A stretch of 48,466 nucleotides of DNA from Rubrivivax benzoatilyticus JA2 = ATCC BAA-35. GTDB taxonomy: Bacteria; Pseudomonadota; Gammaproteobacteria; Burkholderiales; Burkholderiaceae_C. The stretch lies in the NCBI RefSeq assembly GCF_000190375.1, contig NZ_AEWG01000046.1, positions 1 to 48,466 of the forward strand. The letters are read 5' to 3'. A model generated the notes under the pieces. That model was not told the DNA's origin. It saw only the letters and a program-made list of their open reading frames with translations, and did no database searches. The position numbers and the translations under genes were made by a program. Positions 32,626 through 42,069 of the stretch are shown piece after piece. The stretch's first letter is position 1; each line of letters begins with the position of its first letter.

Positions 32626-32832
32626 ATGCTGAACTACCTCGTCGCCTTCGGCGCGATCGCCGGCCTGCTGGCCGGCTGGGTCGTCGTGCAGCGCATCACG
32701 CGCGGCTACGCCGAACGCCACCCCGAGACCGGCCCGTACCGCGAGGTCGGCTGCGCCGGCGGCTGCGGCCATTGCGGCCAGCCCTGCGAACAGCCGGCCG
32801 AAGCCCCCGTCGCGCCGCCTCGCCCGCTTTGA
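32626..32832 (+). CDS. Small membrane protein with a four-cysteine cluster, NqrM-like candidate Rnf maturation factor
   Basis: A 68-residue protein starting 2 nt after the rnfA stop. Residues 3-22 form one membrane helix (NYLVAFGAIAGLLAGWVVVQ), a basic stretch follows, and four cysteines cluster at C43, C47, C50 and C54 (GCAGGCGHCGQPC), before a short proline-rich end. NqrM (DUF539), needed to assemble Na+-NQR, has the same design: about 70 residues, one helix, then four cysteines ending in a CxxPC-like group, and it is encoded beside nqr and apbE. The likely job is iron delivery to the RnfA/RnfE cluster. Homology to NqrM is suggested by eye only. Confidence 0.7.
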   Translation: MLNYLVAFGAIAGLLAGWVVVQRITRGYAERHPETGPYREVGCAGGCGHCGQPCEQPAEAPVAPPRPL

Positions 32833-32843
32833 GAGCCCCCGCC

Positions 32844-33701
32844 ATGATCCTTCCCGACGCCCCCGTGGCCGCATCCCGTCCGCTGAGCGCCACGCTGGTC
32901 TCCAGCGCGCGCATCACGCCCGCCGACTCGCCCGAAGACGTGCGCCACCTGGTCTTCGAGACCTTCGACCCGTCGTTCGACATCCGCCTGGGCCAGTGCC
33001 TGCGCCTGCGCGTGCCCGGCCGCTTCGGCCAGGCCTGGCACGAGCGCCTGTATTCGCTGGCCGACCTCGACGTCAGCGACCCCGAGCGCACCGAGTTCGC
33101 GCTGCTGGTGCGCCGCTGCCACGAGATCGACGACTTCAACGGCGAACGCCATCCCGGCGTGGCGTCCAACCACCTCTGCGACCTGAAGCCCGGCGAGCGC
33201 ATCGAGTTCTGCGGCCCGGTCGGCCACCCGTTCCCGGTGCCGTCGGACCGCCACTCGCCGATGATCATGATCGGCATGGGCACCGGCATCGCGCCGTTCC
33301 GCGGCCTGGTGCGCCGCATCTACGAGACGCTGGGCACCTGGGACGGCCCGGTGCGGCTGTTCTACGGCGCACGTTCGGGCATGGAGATGCTCTACATGAA
33401 CGAGCAGAACGCCGACATCGCGCAGTACTACGACGAGGCCAGCTTCAAGGCCTTCCAGGCGGTGAGCCCGCGGCCGCACCTGAGCGCGCTGCCGGCGCTG
33501 GGCCGCAGCGTCGAGGACAACGCCGACGAGCTGCGCAGCCTGCTCGAGGACGAACGCACCCACGTCTACGTCGCCGGGCCCGAGGCGCTGAAAGCCGGCA
33601 CCGAGGTGGCGCTGGCGCGCATCGCCGGGGCGCCCGGCCGCTGGGCGCTGCTGCGCCAGACCCTGATCGCCGGCGGCCGCTGGCACGAGGTCCTGTACTG
33701 A
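32844..33701 (+). CDS. Ferredoxin-NADP reductase-like flavoprotein
   Basis: A 285-residue FAD- and NAD(P)-binding reductase of the ferredoxin-NADP reductase superfamily. The FAD motif RLYS is at residues 68-71, and the nucleotide-binding GMGTGIAPF at 144-152; the chain ends in tyrosine (WHEVLY), as in plant-type and BoxA-like enzymes where an aromatic residue stacks on the flavin. There is no fused ferredoxin domain. It starts 11 nt after the small four-cysteine protein, within the operon. It probably exchanges electrons between ferredoxin and NADP(H), giving the ferredoxin pool a second exit beside Rnf. Its exact partner is not known. Confidence 0.82.
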   Translation: MILPDAPVAASRPLSATLVSSARITPADSPEDVRHLVFETFDPSFDIRLGQCLRLRVPGRFGQAWHERLYSLADLDVSDPERTEFALLVRRCHEIDDFNGERHPGVASNHLCDLKPGERIEFCGPVGHPFPVPSDRHSPMIMIGMGTGIAPFRGLVRRIYETLGTWDGPVRLFYGARSGMEMLYMNEQNADIAQYYDEASFKAFQAVSPRPHLSALPALGRSVEDNADELRSLLEDERTHVYVAGPEALKAGTEVALARIAGAPGRWALLRQTLIAGGRWHEVLY

Positions 33702-33724
33702 ACGCCGCGCGCGAAGGAAACACG

Positions 33725-34735
33725 ATGCTGATGAAGCGACGCACCCTGATCTCCGCCTCGCTGGGCCTGGGCGCCCTCGGGGTCCTGGCCTGGAGCCGCC
33801 GCGACGCCGGCCCGGCGGCCGCTGACGCGCTGGCGCGCCACGAAGGCAGCACCCGCGCCTTCGGCACCACCGTCACGCTGACCGTGCTGCATGCCGACGC
33901 GGCCACGGCGCGCACCGCGATCGACGCCGCGCTGGCCGAGGTGAAGGCGGTCGATGCGCTGATGAGTCTGCGCCAGGACGGCAGCCAGCTCGTGCGCCTG
34001 AACCGCGACGGCGTGCTCGACTCGCCCGACGCGCGCCTCGTCGCCGTGCTGCAGGCCGGCCAGGAGCTGTCGCGCCTGACCGGCGGCGCCTTCGACGTCA
34101 CGGTGCAGCCGCTGTGGCGTGCCTTCGAGGCCGCGCACGACGCCGGCGGTCTGCCCGACGCGGCCACGATCGCCGCCGCGCGTGCGCAGGTCGGCTGGCA
34201 GCGGCTGCAGGTGTCGCCCGAGCGCGTGACGCTGGCCGGCGCCGGCATGGGCGTCACCGTCAACGGCCTGGCCCAGGGCTACGCCGCCGACCTGGCGCGT
34301 GCCGCGCTGCAGCGCCACGGCATCGAGCACGCGCTGCTCGACACCGGCGAGTTCACGACCCTCGGCGCCAAGGAGGGCGGCCGCCCCTGGATGCTCGGCG
34401 TGCGCGAGCCGCGCGACGCCGAGGCCGTGGCCGCGCGCCTGGCGATGGACGGCCGCGCGCTGTCGACCTCGGGCGACTACGAGACGGTGTTCAGCGCCGA
34501 CTTCCGCCACCACCACATCTTCGACCCGGCCGTCGGCGACTCGCCGACCGAGCTGGCCAGCGTCACCGTGCTCGCGCCCACCGGGCTGCAGGCCGACGGC
34601 CTGTCGACCGCGTTCATGGTGATGGGCGCCGAACGTTCGCTGGCGCTGGCCGAGACGCTGGAAGGCGTCGATGCACTGCTGATCGCCAAGGACGGCCGGC
34701 GCTGGACCAGCGGCGGCTTCCCGACGGCCGCCTGA
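33725..34735 (+). CDS. apbE: ApbE, FAD:protein FMN transferase
   Basis: A 336-residue flavin transferase that attaches FMN covalently to threonines of RnfD and RnfG. The N-terminus has twin arginines and a hydrophobic core (KRRTLISASLGLGALG), so export by the Tat or Sec route is likely. Family motifs include FGTTVTLTV, GGAFDVTVQPLW, LDTGEFTTLGA, STSGDYETVF and the metal/FAD site HHHIFDPAVGDSP. Start ATG 33725 has an AAGGAA site; ATG 33731 is an alternative. Last gene of the Rnf operon, 23 nt after the reductase, and followed by a terminator. Confidence 0.94.
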   Translation: MLMKRRTLISASLGLGALGVLAWSRRDAGPAAADALARHEGSTRAFGTTVTLTVLHADAATARTAIDAALAEVKAVDALMSLRQDGSQLVRLNRDGVLDSPDARLVAVLQAGQELSRLTGGAFDVTVQPLWRAFEAAHDAGGLPDAATIAAARAQVGWQRLQVSPERVTLAGAGMGVTVNGLAQGYAADLARAALQRHGIEHALLDTGEFTTLGAKEGGRPWMLGVREPRDAEAVAARLAMDGRALSTSGDYETVFSADFRHHHIFDPAVGDSPTELASVTVLAPTGLQADGLSTAFMVMGAERSLALAETLEGVDALLIAKDGRRWTSGGFPTAA

Positions 34736-34758
34736 TCCTTCACGGCGCCTGCCGACGA

Positions 34759-34782
34759 CGCCCGGCCCCGGCCGGGCGTTTT
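34759..34782 (+). terminator. Intrinsic terminator after apbE
   Basis: CGCCCGGCC (34759-34767) and GGCCGGGCG (34770-34778) are perfectly complementary; the stem closes with a short loop and is followed by TTTT (34779-34782). It lies 24 nt after the apbE stop and ends rightward transcription of the Rnf operon. The reverse strand lacks a T-run, so it should not stop the converging genes. Confidence 0.85.
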
Positions 34783-34786
34783 CACG

Positions 34787-35341
34787 TCACCAGTGGCGTA
34801 CGCGCCCGGTGTCCAGGTGCACGAAACGCTCCTGCTCGTAGTAGCCGACGCCGCCGGCCTGCAGTGACAGCGCGGCGTCGCGCAGCTCCTTCAGCGGCAC
34901 GCCCTTCAGGCGCACGTCGATCGCGCGGCCGTCCATGTGCAGGCTGCGCCGCGCGACGCCGCCGCCGCGCGTGTGGCGCAGCCGGTCGTTGGTCTCGGGA
35001 CAGCGGTAGCCCGAGATGACCTCGTAGACCGCGCTCTCGGTGCCGAGCAGGCCGCGCACGCGGTGCAGCAGCTCGAAGAGCTGCGGGTCGATGAGGCCGA
35101 CGCTGCCGGTGTAGTGGTCGCGCAGGAAACGGTTCAGCGTGCCCAGCGCCGCCGGCACGAACTGGCTGTCCATGGCGTAGACCAGGTCCAGCGACTCGCC
35201 GGTGTGGGTGTGGTTCATCGCCAGCGCACGCGGGCCGGGCCCGGCGGCCAGCGCCGGGCGCGTGGTGGCGGCCACCGGCAGCACGCCGACGGCCAGCTTG
35301 GCGCCATGGCGCAGGAAACGGCGGCGGTCGTGGTTGCGCAT
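34787..35341 (-). CDS. YcbK-like M15-family peptidase (DUF882)
   Basis: A 184-residue exported protein of the DUF882/peptidase M15 group, related to E. coli YcbK (MepK), a murein endopeptidase cutting 3-3 crosslinks. The N-terminus is a Tat-type signal (DRRRFLRHGAK, then a hydrophobic stretch). The zinc-site region is intact: SGYRCPETNDRLR, SLHMDGRAIDVRL and FVHLDTGRVRHW. Of two adjacent ATGs, 35341 is better spaced (6 nt) from the AGGAGG site than 35344. It lies 14 nt after an L,D-transpeptidase gene; ycbB and ycbK are neighbours in E. coli too. Confidence 0.88.
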   Translation of the reverse strand: MRNHDRRRFLRHGAKLAVGVLPVAATTRPALAAGPGPRALAMNHTHTGESLDLVYAMDSQFVPAALGTLNRFLRDHYTGSVGLIDPQLFELLHRVRGLLGTESAVYEVISGYRCPETNDRLRHTRGGGVARRSLHMDGRAIDVRLKGVPLKELRDAALSLQAGGVGYYEQERFVHLDTGRVRHW

Positions 35342-35355
35342 CATCGTCCTCCTCG

Positions 35356-36906
35356 TCAGTCGGCGCGCACGGCGGGCGCGGCGCGTTCGCGCAGCGCGGC
35401 CTGCAGGCGCGGGTCCTGACGGTAGATATCGTCGAAGAAATACACCTGCCCGTCCTTGACGAGCGCGGTGCCGTAGGCGATCAACACCCGCACCGGCGTC
35501 GCGAGCCGCAGCGTGCGCGACTCGCCGGCGTCCATCGCCTCGCGGATGCGCGCCTCGGGCCAGTCGGGCTGGTCCCGCAGCACGAACATCGCCAGCGCCA
35601 GCGGGTCCTCGATGCGCACGCAGCCGTGGCTGAAGTCGCGCCGGTCGCGTGCGAACAGCGCGGTCGACGGCGTGTGATGCAGGTAGATCTGCTCGGCGTT
35701 GGGGAAGACGAACTTGATGTCGCCCAGCGCGTTGCGCGGCCCGGGCCGCTGGCGGATGCGCCAGCGCCCGGCAGCCAGCGCGTCCAGCGCCTCGGCCGAG
35801 ACCTCGCCGTGCACGCTGCCGTCGCCGGCGACGAACTCGAAACCTTCGCGTGCCAGGTAGTCCGGATCGCGGCGCAGCTTGGGCAGGGTCTCGGCACGCA
35901 CGATCGACGGCGGCACGTTCCAGTAGGGGCTGAACTCGATGGCGCGCATCTGCGCGTCGATCAGCGGCGTGCGTTTGTCCAGCGCCTGGCCGACGACGAC
36001 GCGCATGCGCTGCACGACGGTGATCCGCCCGTCCTGCACCTCGTAGGCGCGCAGCACGAACTCCGGGATGTTGACCACGACCATGCGCCGCGACTCGAGC
36101 AGCGGCGTCCAGCGCAGCCGCTCCAGCGCCAGCACGAGCTGTTCGGCGCGGGCCGCCGGTTTGACCTCCAGGCGCGAAAAAGTCGCCGCCCCGATGACGC
36201 CGTCGGCGCTGACGCCGTGGCGCTGCTGGAAGCGGCGCACACCGCCGACCAGCGGCTCGGCGTAGACCGTGCCGGCATGCGGGCCGGCCGGCAGGTCGCC
36301 GAGTGCGACCAGGCGTGCGGCCAGCGCCGGCAGGCCGGGCCAGGCGGCACCCGGCTCCAGCTTGCGCGTGCGGCCGACCTGCGGCAGCGGTGGCAGCGGC
36401 GCCGCCCAGGCCGGGTCGTGCTCCAGCGTGCGGTAACGCGCCAGCGCCTGGCGCAGCTCGGCGTACTGCGGCAGCACCGGCTCGGCGCGGCGCACGGCCA
36501 GCGCCAGCGAACCGGCGGCCAGGCCGGCGTCGAGCACGGCGCGCGCGTCGAAGGGCGGGCGTTCGGGCAGCGTCAGCGATCGGTACAGCGTGCGCGGGTC
36601 GAGCCGGCCCTGGTGCAGGTCGGACAGGTAGCGGCGCATCGCGGCGTCGAGCTCGGCTTCCAGCCGCGTGGCGGCCTCGTGCGAGGGCGTGTGCGCGGCG
36701 GCGTCCAGCGCCTGGGCCAGTGCGGCGGCGCGGTAGTCCTCGGCGACGAGGCCGTGCTCGGGTGCGGCGGCCAGCAGCGCGACGGCCTCGTGCGCCCGCG
36801 GGCCGGGGCGGGCGTCGGCGTCGAACCACGGCGAGGCCTGCACCGCGGCGCTGGCGAACAGCAGCGCCAGCGCGGCGATGCGGCGTGGGAACGGGGCAGG
36901 GCGCAT
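35356..36906 (-). CDS. L,D-transpeptidase, YcbB/LdtD type
   Basis: A 516-residue exported L,D-transpeptidase that makes 3-3 crosslinks in peptidoglycan. A signal peptide covers about residues 1-24 ([13 protein letters not shown]). A helical scaffold is followed by a peptidoglycan-binding repeat ([21 protein letters not shown]) and a YkuD catalytic domain, with H427 and C429 in [17 protein letters not shown] 36906 starts directly at the signal peptide; an upstream in-frame extension to 36999 looks non-coding. It pairs with the downstream YcbK-like endopeptidase, so one protein makes and the other may cut the same crosslink. Confidence 0.92.
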   Translation of the reverse strand: MRPAPFPRRIAALALLFASAAVQASPWFDADARPGPRAHEAVALLAAAPEHGLVAEDYRAAALAQALDAAAHTPSHEAATRLEAELDAAMRRYLSDLHQGRLDPRTLYRSLTLPERPPFDARAVLDAGLAAGSLALAVRRAEPVLPQYAELRQALARYRTLEHDPAWAAPLPPLPQVGRTRKLEPGAAWPGLPALAARLVALGDLPAGPHAGTVYAEPLVGGVRRFQQRHGVSADGVIGAATFSRLEVKPAARAEQLVLALERLRWTPLLESRRMVVVNIPEFVLRAYEVQDGRITVVQRMRVVVGQALDKRTPLIDAQMRAIEFSPYWNVPPSIVRAETLPKLRRDPDYLAREGFEFVAGDGSVHGEVSAEALDALAAGRWRIRQRPGPRNALGDIKFVFPNAEQIYLHHTPSTALFARDRRDFSHGCVRIEDPLALAMFVLRDQPDWPEARIREAMDAGESRTLRLATPVRVLIAYGTALVKDGQVYFFDDIYRQDPRLQAALRERAAPAVRAD

Positions 36907-37013
36907 GCGGCCATTGTCCGCCTCGGCACTGTGCCGGGCCAGCGTCGCCATGGTGACGGCGCGCGGCCGGCCGGCGCCGCAGAATGGCCCGCAGACCATC
37001 CGAGGAGCCCGCC

Positions 37014-38191
<1,178 letters not shown>

Positions 38192-38195
<4 letters not shown>

Positions 38196-39271
38196 GCGGC
38201 CCGCTCGCCGGCCTGCGCGTCATCGAGTTCGCGGGCCTCGGCCCGGCGCCGTTTGCCGCGATGGTGCTGGCCGACCTCGGCGCCGAGGTGCTGCGCATCA
38301 CGCGCCCGGGTGTCGAGCCCGACCCGCGCGAGGTCACGACGCGCAGCCGCGCGGCGCTGGCGCTGGACCTGCGCGACCCCGACGGCGCCGCCGCCGCGCT
38401 GGCGCTGGCCGCCCGCGCCGACCTGCTGATCGAAGGTTTCCGCCCCGGCGTGATGGAGCGCCTGGGCCTGGGGCCGGACGTCGTGCTGGCGCGCCGGCCC
38501 TCGCTGGTCTACGGCCGCATGACCGGCTGGGGCCAGGACGGCCCGCTGGCGCAGGCCGCCGGCCACGACATCGACTACATCGCGATCAGCGGCGCGCTGG
38601 CCGCGATCGGCGTGCCCGGCCGGCCGCCGGTGCCGCCGGCCAACTACCTGGGCGACTTCGGCGGCGGCGCGATGCTGCTCGTCGTCGGCCTGCTGGCGGC
38701 GCTGCACGAGGCCCGCAGCTCCGGCCGCGGCCAGGTTGTCGACGCCGCGATGTGCGACGGCGCCGCGCTGCTGTCGGCCTTCATGGTCGGCTGGAAGGCG
38801 CAAGGCCTGTGGTCGCGCCCGCGCGGCGAGAACATGCTCGACGGCGGCGCGCACTTCTACGCCTGCTACGACTGTGCCGACGGCAAGCCGATCGCCGTCG
38901 GCGCGATCGAGCCGCAGTTCTACGCCGAGCTGCGCCGCCGCGCCGGGCTGGACGACCCGGTGTTCGACGCCCAGCTGGACGCCGGGCGCTGGCCCGAGCT
39001 GAAGGACAAGCTCGCCGCCGTCTTCCGCACCCGCACACGCGCCGAATGGTGTGCGCTGCTCGAAGGCACCGACGCCTGTTTCGCCCCGGTGCTCGACTGG
39101 GACGAGGCGCCGCATCACCCGCACAACGCCGCACGCGGCAACTGGCTGGAGGCCGGCGGCGTGATGCAGCCGGCGCCGGCGCCGCGTTTCTCGCGCACCG
39201 CGGCACGAACCCCCGAACCCCCGACGGCGACGACGCTCGCCGCCGCGCTGGCCGCCTGGCCGGCGCGCTGA
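38192..39271 (+). CDS. Alpha-methylacyl-CoA racemase-like CoA transferase (CaiB/BaiF family)
   Basis: A 359-residue class III CoA-transferase-fold protein most like alpha-methylacyl-CoA racemase (Mcr/AMACR). Hallmarks are [62 protein letters not shown] and [11 protein letters not shown], with the histidine and aspartate expected for proton transfer. It inverts the 2-methyl centre so that branched acyl-CoAs can enter beta-oxidation. It starts with GTG, overlapping the thiolase stop by GTGA. A true CoA transferase role is less likely from the motif set. Confidence 0.88.
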
Positions 39272-39291
39272 CCCCCCGAGAGAGAGCCCCG

Positions 39292-40539
39292 ATGGACTTC
39301 GAATACAGCCCCGAGAACCTGGAGATGCAGCGCACGCTGCGCCGCTTCCTCGACGAGGAGGTGCTGCCGCGCAATCGCGACTGGCACCGCATCGCCGACG
39401 AAGGCCGCTACCCGCTGGAGGTCGTCGAGCCGCTGAAGGCCCGGGCGCGCGAGCTCGGCCTGTGGAACCTGTTCCTGCCCGGGCTGAAAGCCGACGAGCC
39501 CGGCACCGCGCTCAGCAACCTGGAGTACGCGCCGCTGGCCGAGCTGATGGGCCGCATCGGCTGGGCCTCCGAGGTCTTCAACTGCAACGCGCCGGACACC
39601 GGCAACATGGAGCTGCTGCACCTGTTCGCCACGCCCGAGCAGCACGAGCGCTGGCTGAATCCGCTGCTGGCCGGCGAGATCCGCTCGTGTTTCTCGATGA
39701 CCGAGCCCGACGTCGCCAGCTCCGACGCGACCAACATCGAGACCACGATCCGCCGCGACGGCGATCACTACGTCGTCAACGGCCGCAAGTGGTTCTCGAC
39801 CGGCGCCGCGCACCCGAACTGCAAGGTCGCCGTCGTGATGGGCGTCACCGACGAGCGCCCCGACGCCGACCGCCACCGCCGGCACTCGATGATCCTCGTG
39901 CCGCTGGACACGCCCGGGGTGCAGGTGGTGCGCAACGTCGCCGTGCTGTCTCACGTCGCGCCCGACGGCCACTGCGAGATCGTCTACCGCGACGTGCGCG
40001 TGCCGGCGGCCAACCTGCTGGGCGAAGAGGGCAGCGGCTTCGCGCTCGCCCAGGCGCGCCTGGGCCCGGGGCGCGTGCACCACTGCATGCGCACCATCGG
40101 CCAGTGCGAGCTGGCGATCGAGATGATGTGCGAGCGTGCGCTGGAGCGCCGCGCCTTCGGCCGCCATCTGGCCGACTTCGCCAACATCCAGGACTGGATC
40201 GCGCTGTCGCGGGTCGAGGTCGACCAGGCGCGGCTGCTGGTGCTGCGCGCCGCGGCCAAGATGGACCGCGCCGGCAACCAGGCGGCGCGCATCGACGTCT
40301 CGGCGATCAAGCTCGTCGCCGCGCAGCTGCACCAGCGTGTGCTCGACCGCGCGATCCAGGTCTTCGGCGCGATGGGCCTGACACCCGACACGCCGCTGGC
40401 GCAGATGTTCAGCTGGGGGCGTGCGATGCGTTTCTTCGACGGCCCCGACGAGGTGCACTGCCGCGTCATCGCGCGCGACGAACTCGCCAAGGCCAAGGCG
40501 CGGCGCGGCTCGACGGCGGCCTATTACCTGATTGGCTGA
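39292..40539 (+). CDS. Acyl-CoA dehydrogenase, ACAD10/11-like
   Basis: A 415-residue FAD-dependent acyl-CoA dehydrogenase. It has the N-terminal helical domain, the substrate/FAD block CFSMTEPDVASSDATNIET, GRKWFSTGA, and a C-terminal half ending in FFDGPDEVHCRVIAR. That ending marks the ACAD10/11-like group, in which an aspartate replaces the usual catalytic glutamate. Starts 20 nt after the racemase gene. The likely substrate is a branched or long acyl-CoA, judging from the neighbours. Full length, no damage. Confidence 0.9.
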   Translation: MDFEYSPENLEMQRTLRRFLDEEVLPRNRDWHRIADEGRYPLEVVEPLKARARELGLWNLFLPGLKADEPGTALSNLEYAPLAELMGRIGWASEVFNCNAPDTGNMELLHLFATPEQHERWLNPLLAGEIRSCFSMTEPDVASSDATNIETTIRRDGDHYVVNGRKWFSTGAAHPNCKVAVVMGVTDERPDADRHRRHSMILVPLDTPGVQVVRNVAVLSHVAPDGHCEIVYRDVRVPAANLLGEEGSGFALAQARLGPGRVHHCMRTIGQCELAIEMMCERALERRAFGRHLADFANIQDWIALSRVEVDQARLLVLRAAAKMDRAGNQAARIDVSAIKLVAAQLHQRVLDRAIQVFGAMGLTPDTPLAQMFSWGRAMRFFDGPDEVHCRVIARDELAKAKARRGSTAAYYLIG

Positions 40540-40627
40540 TCGTTTCATAAATCGTTTCACGCGGGGCCCATAAAATGATCTAATCCCTTGTCGCCAAAAG
40601 ACAAGATGGCGACGAGGATCGTTTCAT
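40538..40627. repeat. Three ATCGTTTCA direct repeats before the HipA-like gene, candidate operator
   Basis: ATCGTTTCA occurs at 40539-40547, 40551-40559 and 40618-40626; the first and last copies extend to the identical 11-mer GATCGTTTCAT. The first two are 12 bp apart, the third abuts the GTG start of the HipA-like gene. The AT-rich tract between them (40569-40584) is the likely promoter. The downstream protein has its own DNA-binding domain, so autoregulation is plausible. Confidence 0.55.
40590..40613. promoter_or_regulatory. Inverted repeat GTCGCCA-N10-TGGCGAC in the same promoter region
   Basis: Perfect 7-bp arms at 40590-40596 and 40607-40613, with a nested CTTGTC/GACAAG dyad (40587-40605). 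It could be a protein operator or a hairpin in the leader just upstream of the start codon. It stands 15 nt from the GTG. Confidence 0.45.
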
Positions 40628-40628
40628 C

Positions 40629-42005
40629 GTGCTCCCGCTCGTCGACTTCCTGCGGCGCCGCGGCCGGCAAGCGGCCGGCGCGCTCGCCGAACAGCTGGGC
40701 ATCAGCCGCGCGACGCTGATGCGGGCCGTGCGCGCCGCCGGCGACGAGCTCGTCGTGCGCGGTGCCGCGCGCCGCACCCAGTACGCCGCGCGCCGGGCGC
40801 TGCGCGGGCAGGCGGCGCCGCTGCCGGTCTACCGTGTCGACGCCGAGGGCACGCCGCAGCAGATCGCCTGGCTGCACCTGACGGCGCCCGACGGCTCGGC
40901 GCTGGAGATGCTGCAGCCGCTGGGCTGGCCACTGGACGAGGCCGCGCGCGACGGCTGGTTCGACGGTCTGCCGTACCCGCTGCAGGACTTGCGGCCGCAA
41001 GGTTTTCTCGGCCGCGCCTTCGCCCGCCACCACGCGGCGACGCTGCAAGTGTCCGAGGACCCGGCCGCCTGGAGCGACGACGACACGCTGCACGCGCTGT
41101 CGCTGCTGGGCGAGGACACGCCGGGCGACCTGATCGTCGGCGAAACGGCCTGTCGGCGCTGGCTGCAGCGTGTGCGCGCGGCGCGTGCCGGCGAGGCCGA
41201 GGCGCCGCTGCGCGAGGCGGAACTGGCGCAGGCCTATCCCGCGCTGGCCGACGCCGCGATGGCCGCCGGCCTGCCGGGTTCCTCGGCCGGCGGCGAGTTC
41301 CCCAAGTTCACGGCTTGGCGCAACGGCGCCGACGGCCGGCCGCAAGCCGTGCTCGTCAAGTTCAGCGGCTCGGACGATTCGCCCGGCACACGGCGCTGGT
41401 CCGACCTGCTGGTCTGCGAACACCTGGCCGGCGGCGTGCTGGCGGCGCTGGGCCTGCCGGCGGCCGTCTCGCGCATCGTGCAGGCCGGCGGGCGGACCTT
41501 CCTGGAAGTCGAACGGTTCGACCGCCACGGCGCGCTGGGCCGCTCGGGGCTGGTGTCCTGGGGGGCGATCAACGGCGAGTGTTTCGGTCTCGCCGGGCGC
41601 TCCTGGGCCGAGGCCGGGCGGGCGCTGGCGGCGCGCGGCTGGCTGGCCGCGCAGGAGGCCCAGGCGCTGGCGCGGCTGTGGCAGTTCGGCCGGCTGCTCG
41701 CCAACACCGACATGCACGACGGCAACCTGTCGTTCCGGCTCGGGCCGGGCGGTGGCGCGCCGCTGGCCATCGCGCCGGTCTACGACATGCTGCCGATGCT
41801 CTACGCACCGGCGCGTGGTGTCGAACTGCCGCCGCGCGAGTACCGGCCCGAGCTGCCGCTGCCGCAGGACGCTGCGGCCTGGCAGGCGGCGGCACCGGTG
41901 GCGCTGGACTTCTGGCAGCGCGCCGCGGCCGACGAGCGCATCAGCGCCGGGTTCCGCGGCGTCTGCGCCGAAAACACGCGCCGGCTGGCCGCGCTGCTGG
42001 GCTGA
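40629..42005 (+). CDS. yjjJ: YjjJ-type HipA-family kinase with N-terminal helix-turn-helix
   Basis: A 458-residue stand-alone HipA-like serine/threonine kinase. The N-terminus is a winged-helix DNA-binding domain (LAEQLGISRATLMRAVRAAG), followed by a HipA kinase body: glycine loop SSAGGEFPKF, lysine in VLVKFSG, catalytic loop NTDMHDGN (N359, D361, N366) and metal-binding D386 in YDMLPM. E. coli YjjJ has this architecture and is toxic when overproduced; it resembles HipA with a built-in HipB-like part. No separate antitoxin gene is adjacent. The start is a GTG, preceded by operator-like repeats. It sits between two acyl-CoA dehydrogenase genes with no metabolic link evident. Confidence 0.87.
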   Translation: MLPLVDFLRRRGRQAAGALAEQLGISRATLMRAVRAAGDELVVRGAARRTQYAARRALRGQAAPLPVYRVDAEGTPQQIAWLHLTAPDGSALEMLQPLGWPLDEAARDGWFDGLPYPLQDLRPQGFLGRAFARHHAATLQVSEDPAAWSDDDTLHALSLLGEDTPGDLIVGETACRRWLQRVRAARAGEAEAPLREAELAQAYPALADAAMAAGLPGSSAGGEFPKFTAWRNGADGRPQAVLVKFSGSDDSPGTRRWSDLLVCEHLAGGVLAALGLPAAVSRIVQAGGRTFLEVERFDRHGALGRSGLVSWGAINGECFGLAGRSWAEAGRALAARGWLAAQEAQALARLWQFGRLLANTDMHDGNLSFRLGPGGGAPLAIAPVYDMLPMLYAPARGVELPPREYRPELPLPQDAAAWQAAAPVALDFWQRAAADERISAGFRGVCAENTRRLAALLG

Positions 42006-42069
42006 ATCCGGATGCCGCCGGACGCGGGCCTGGGCTAGTCTGGCCGTTCGACACCAGACCGGAGACCCG

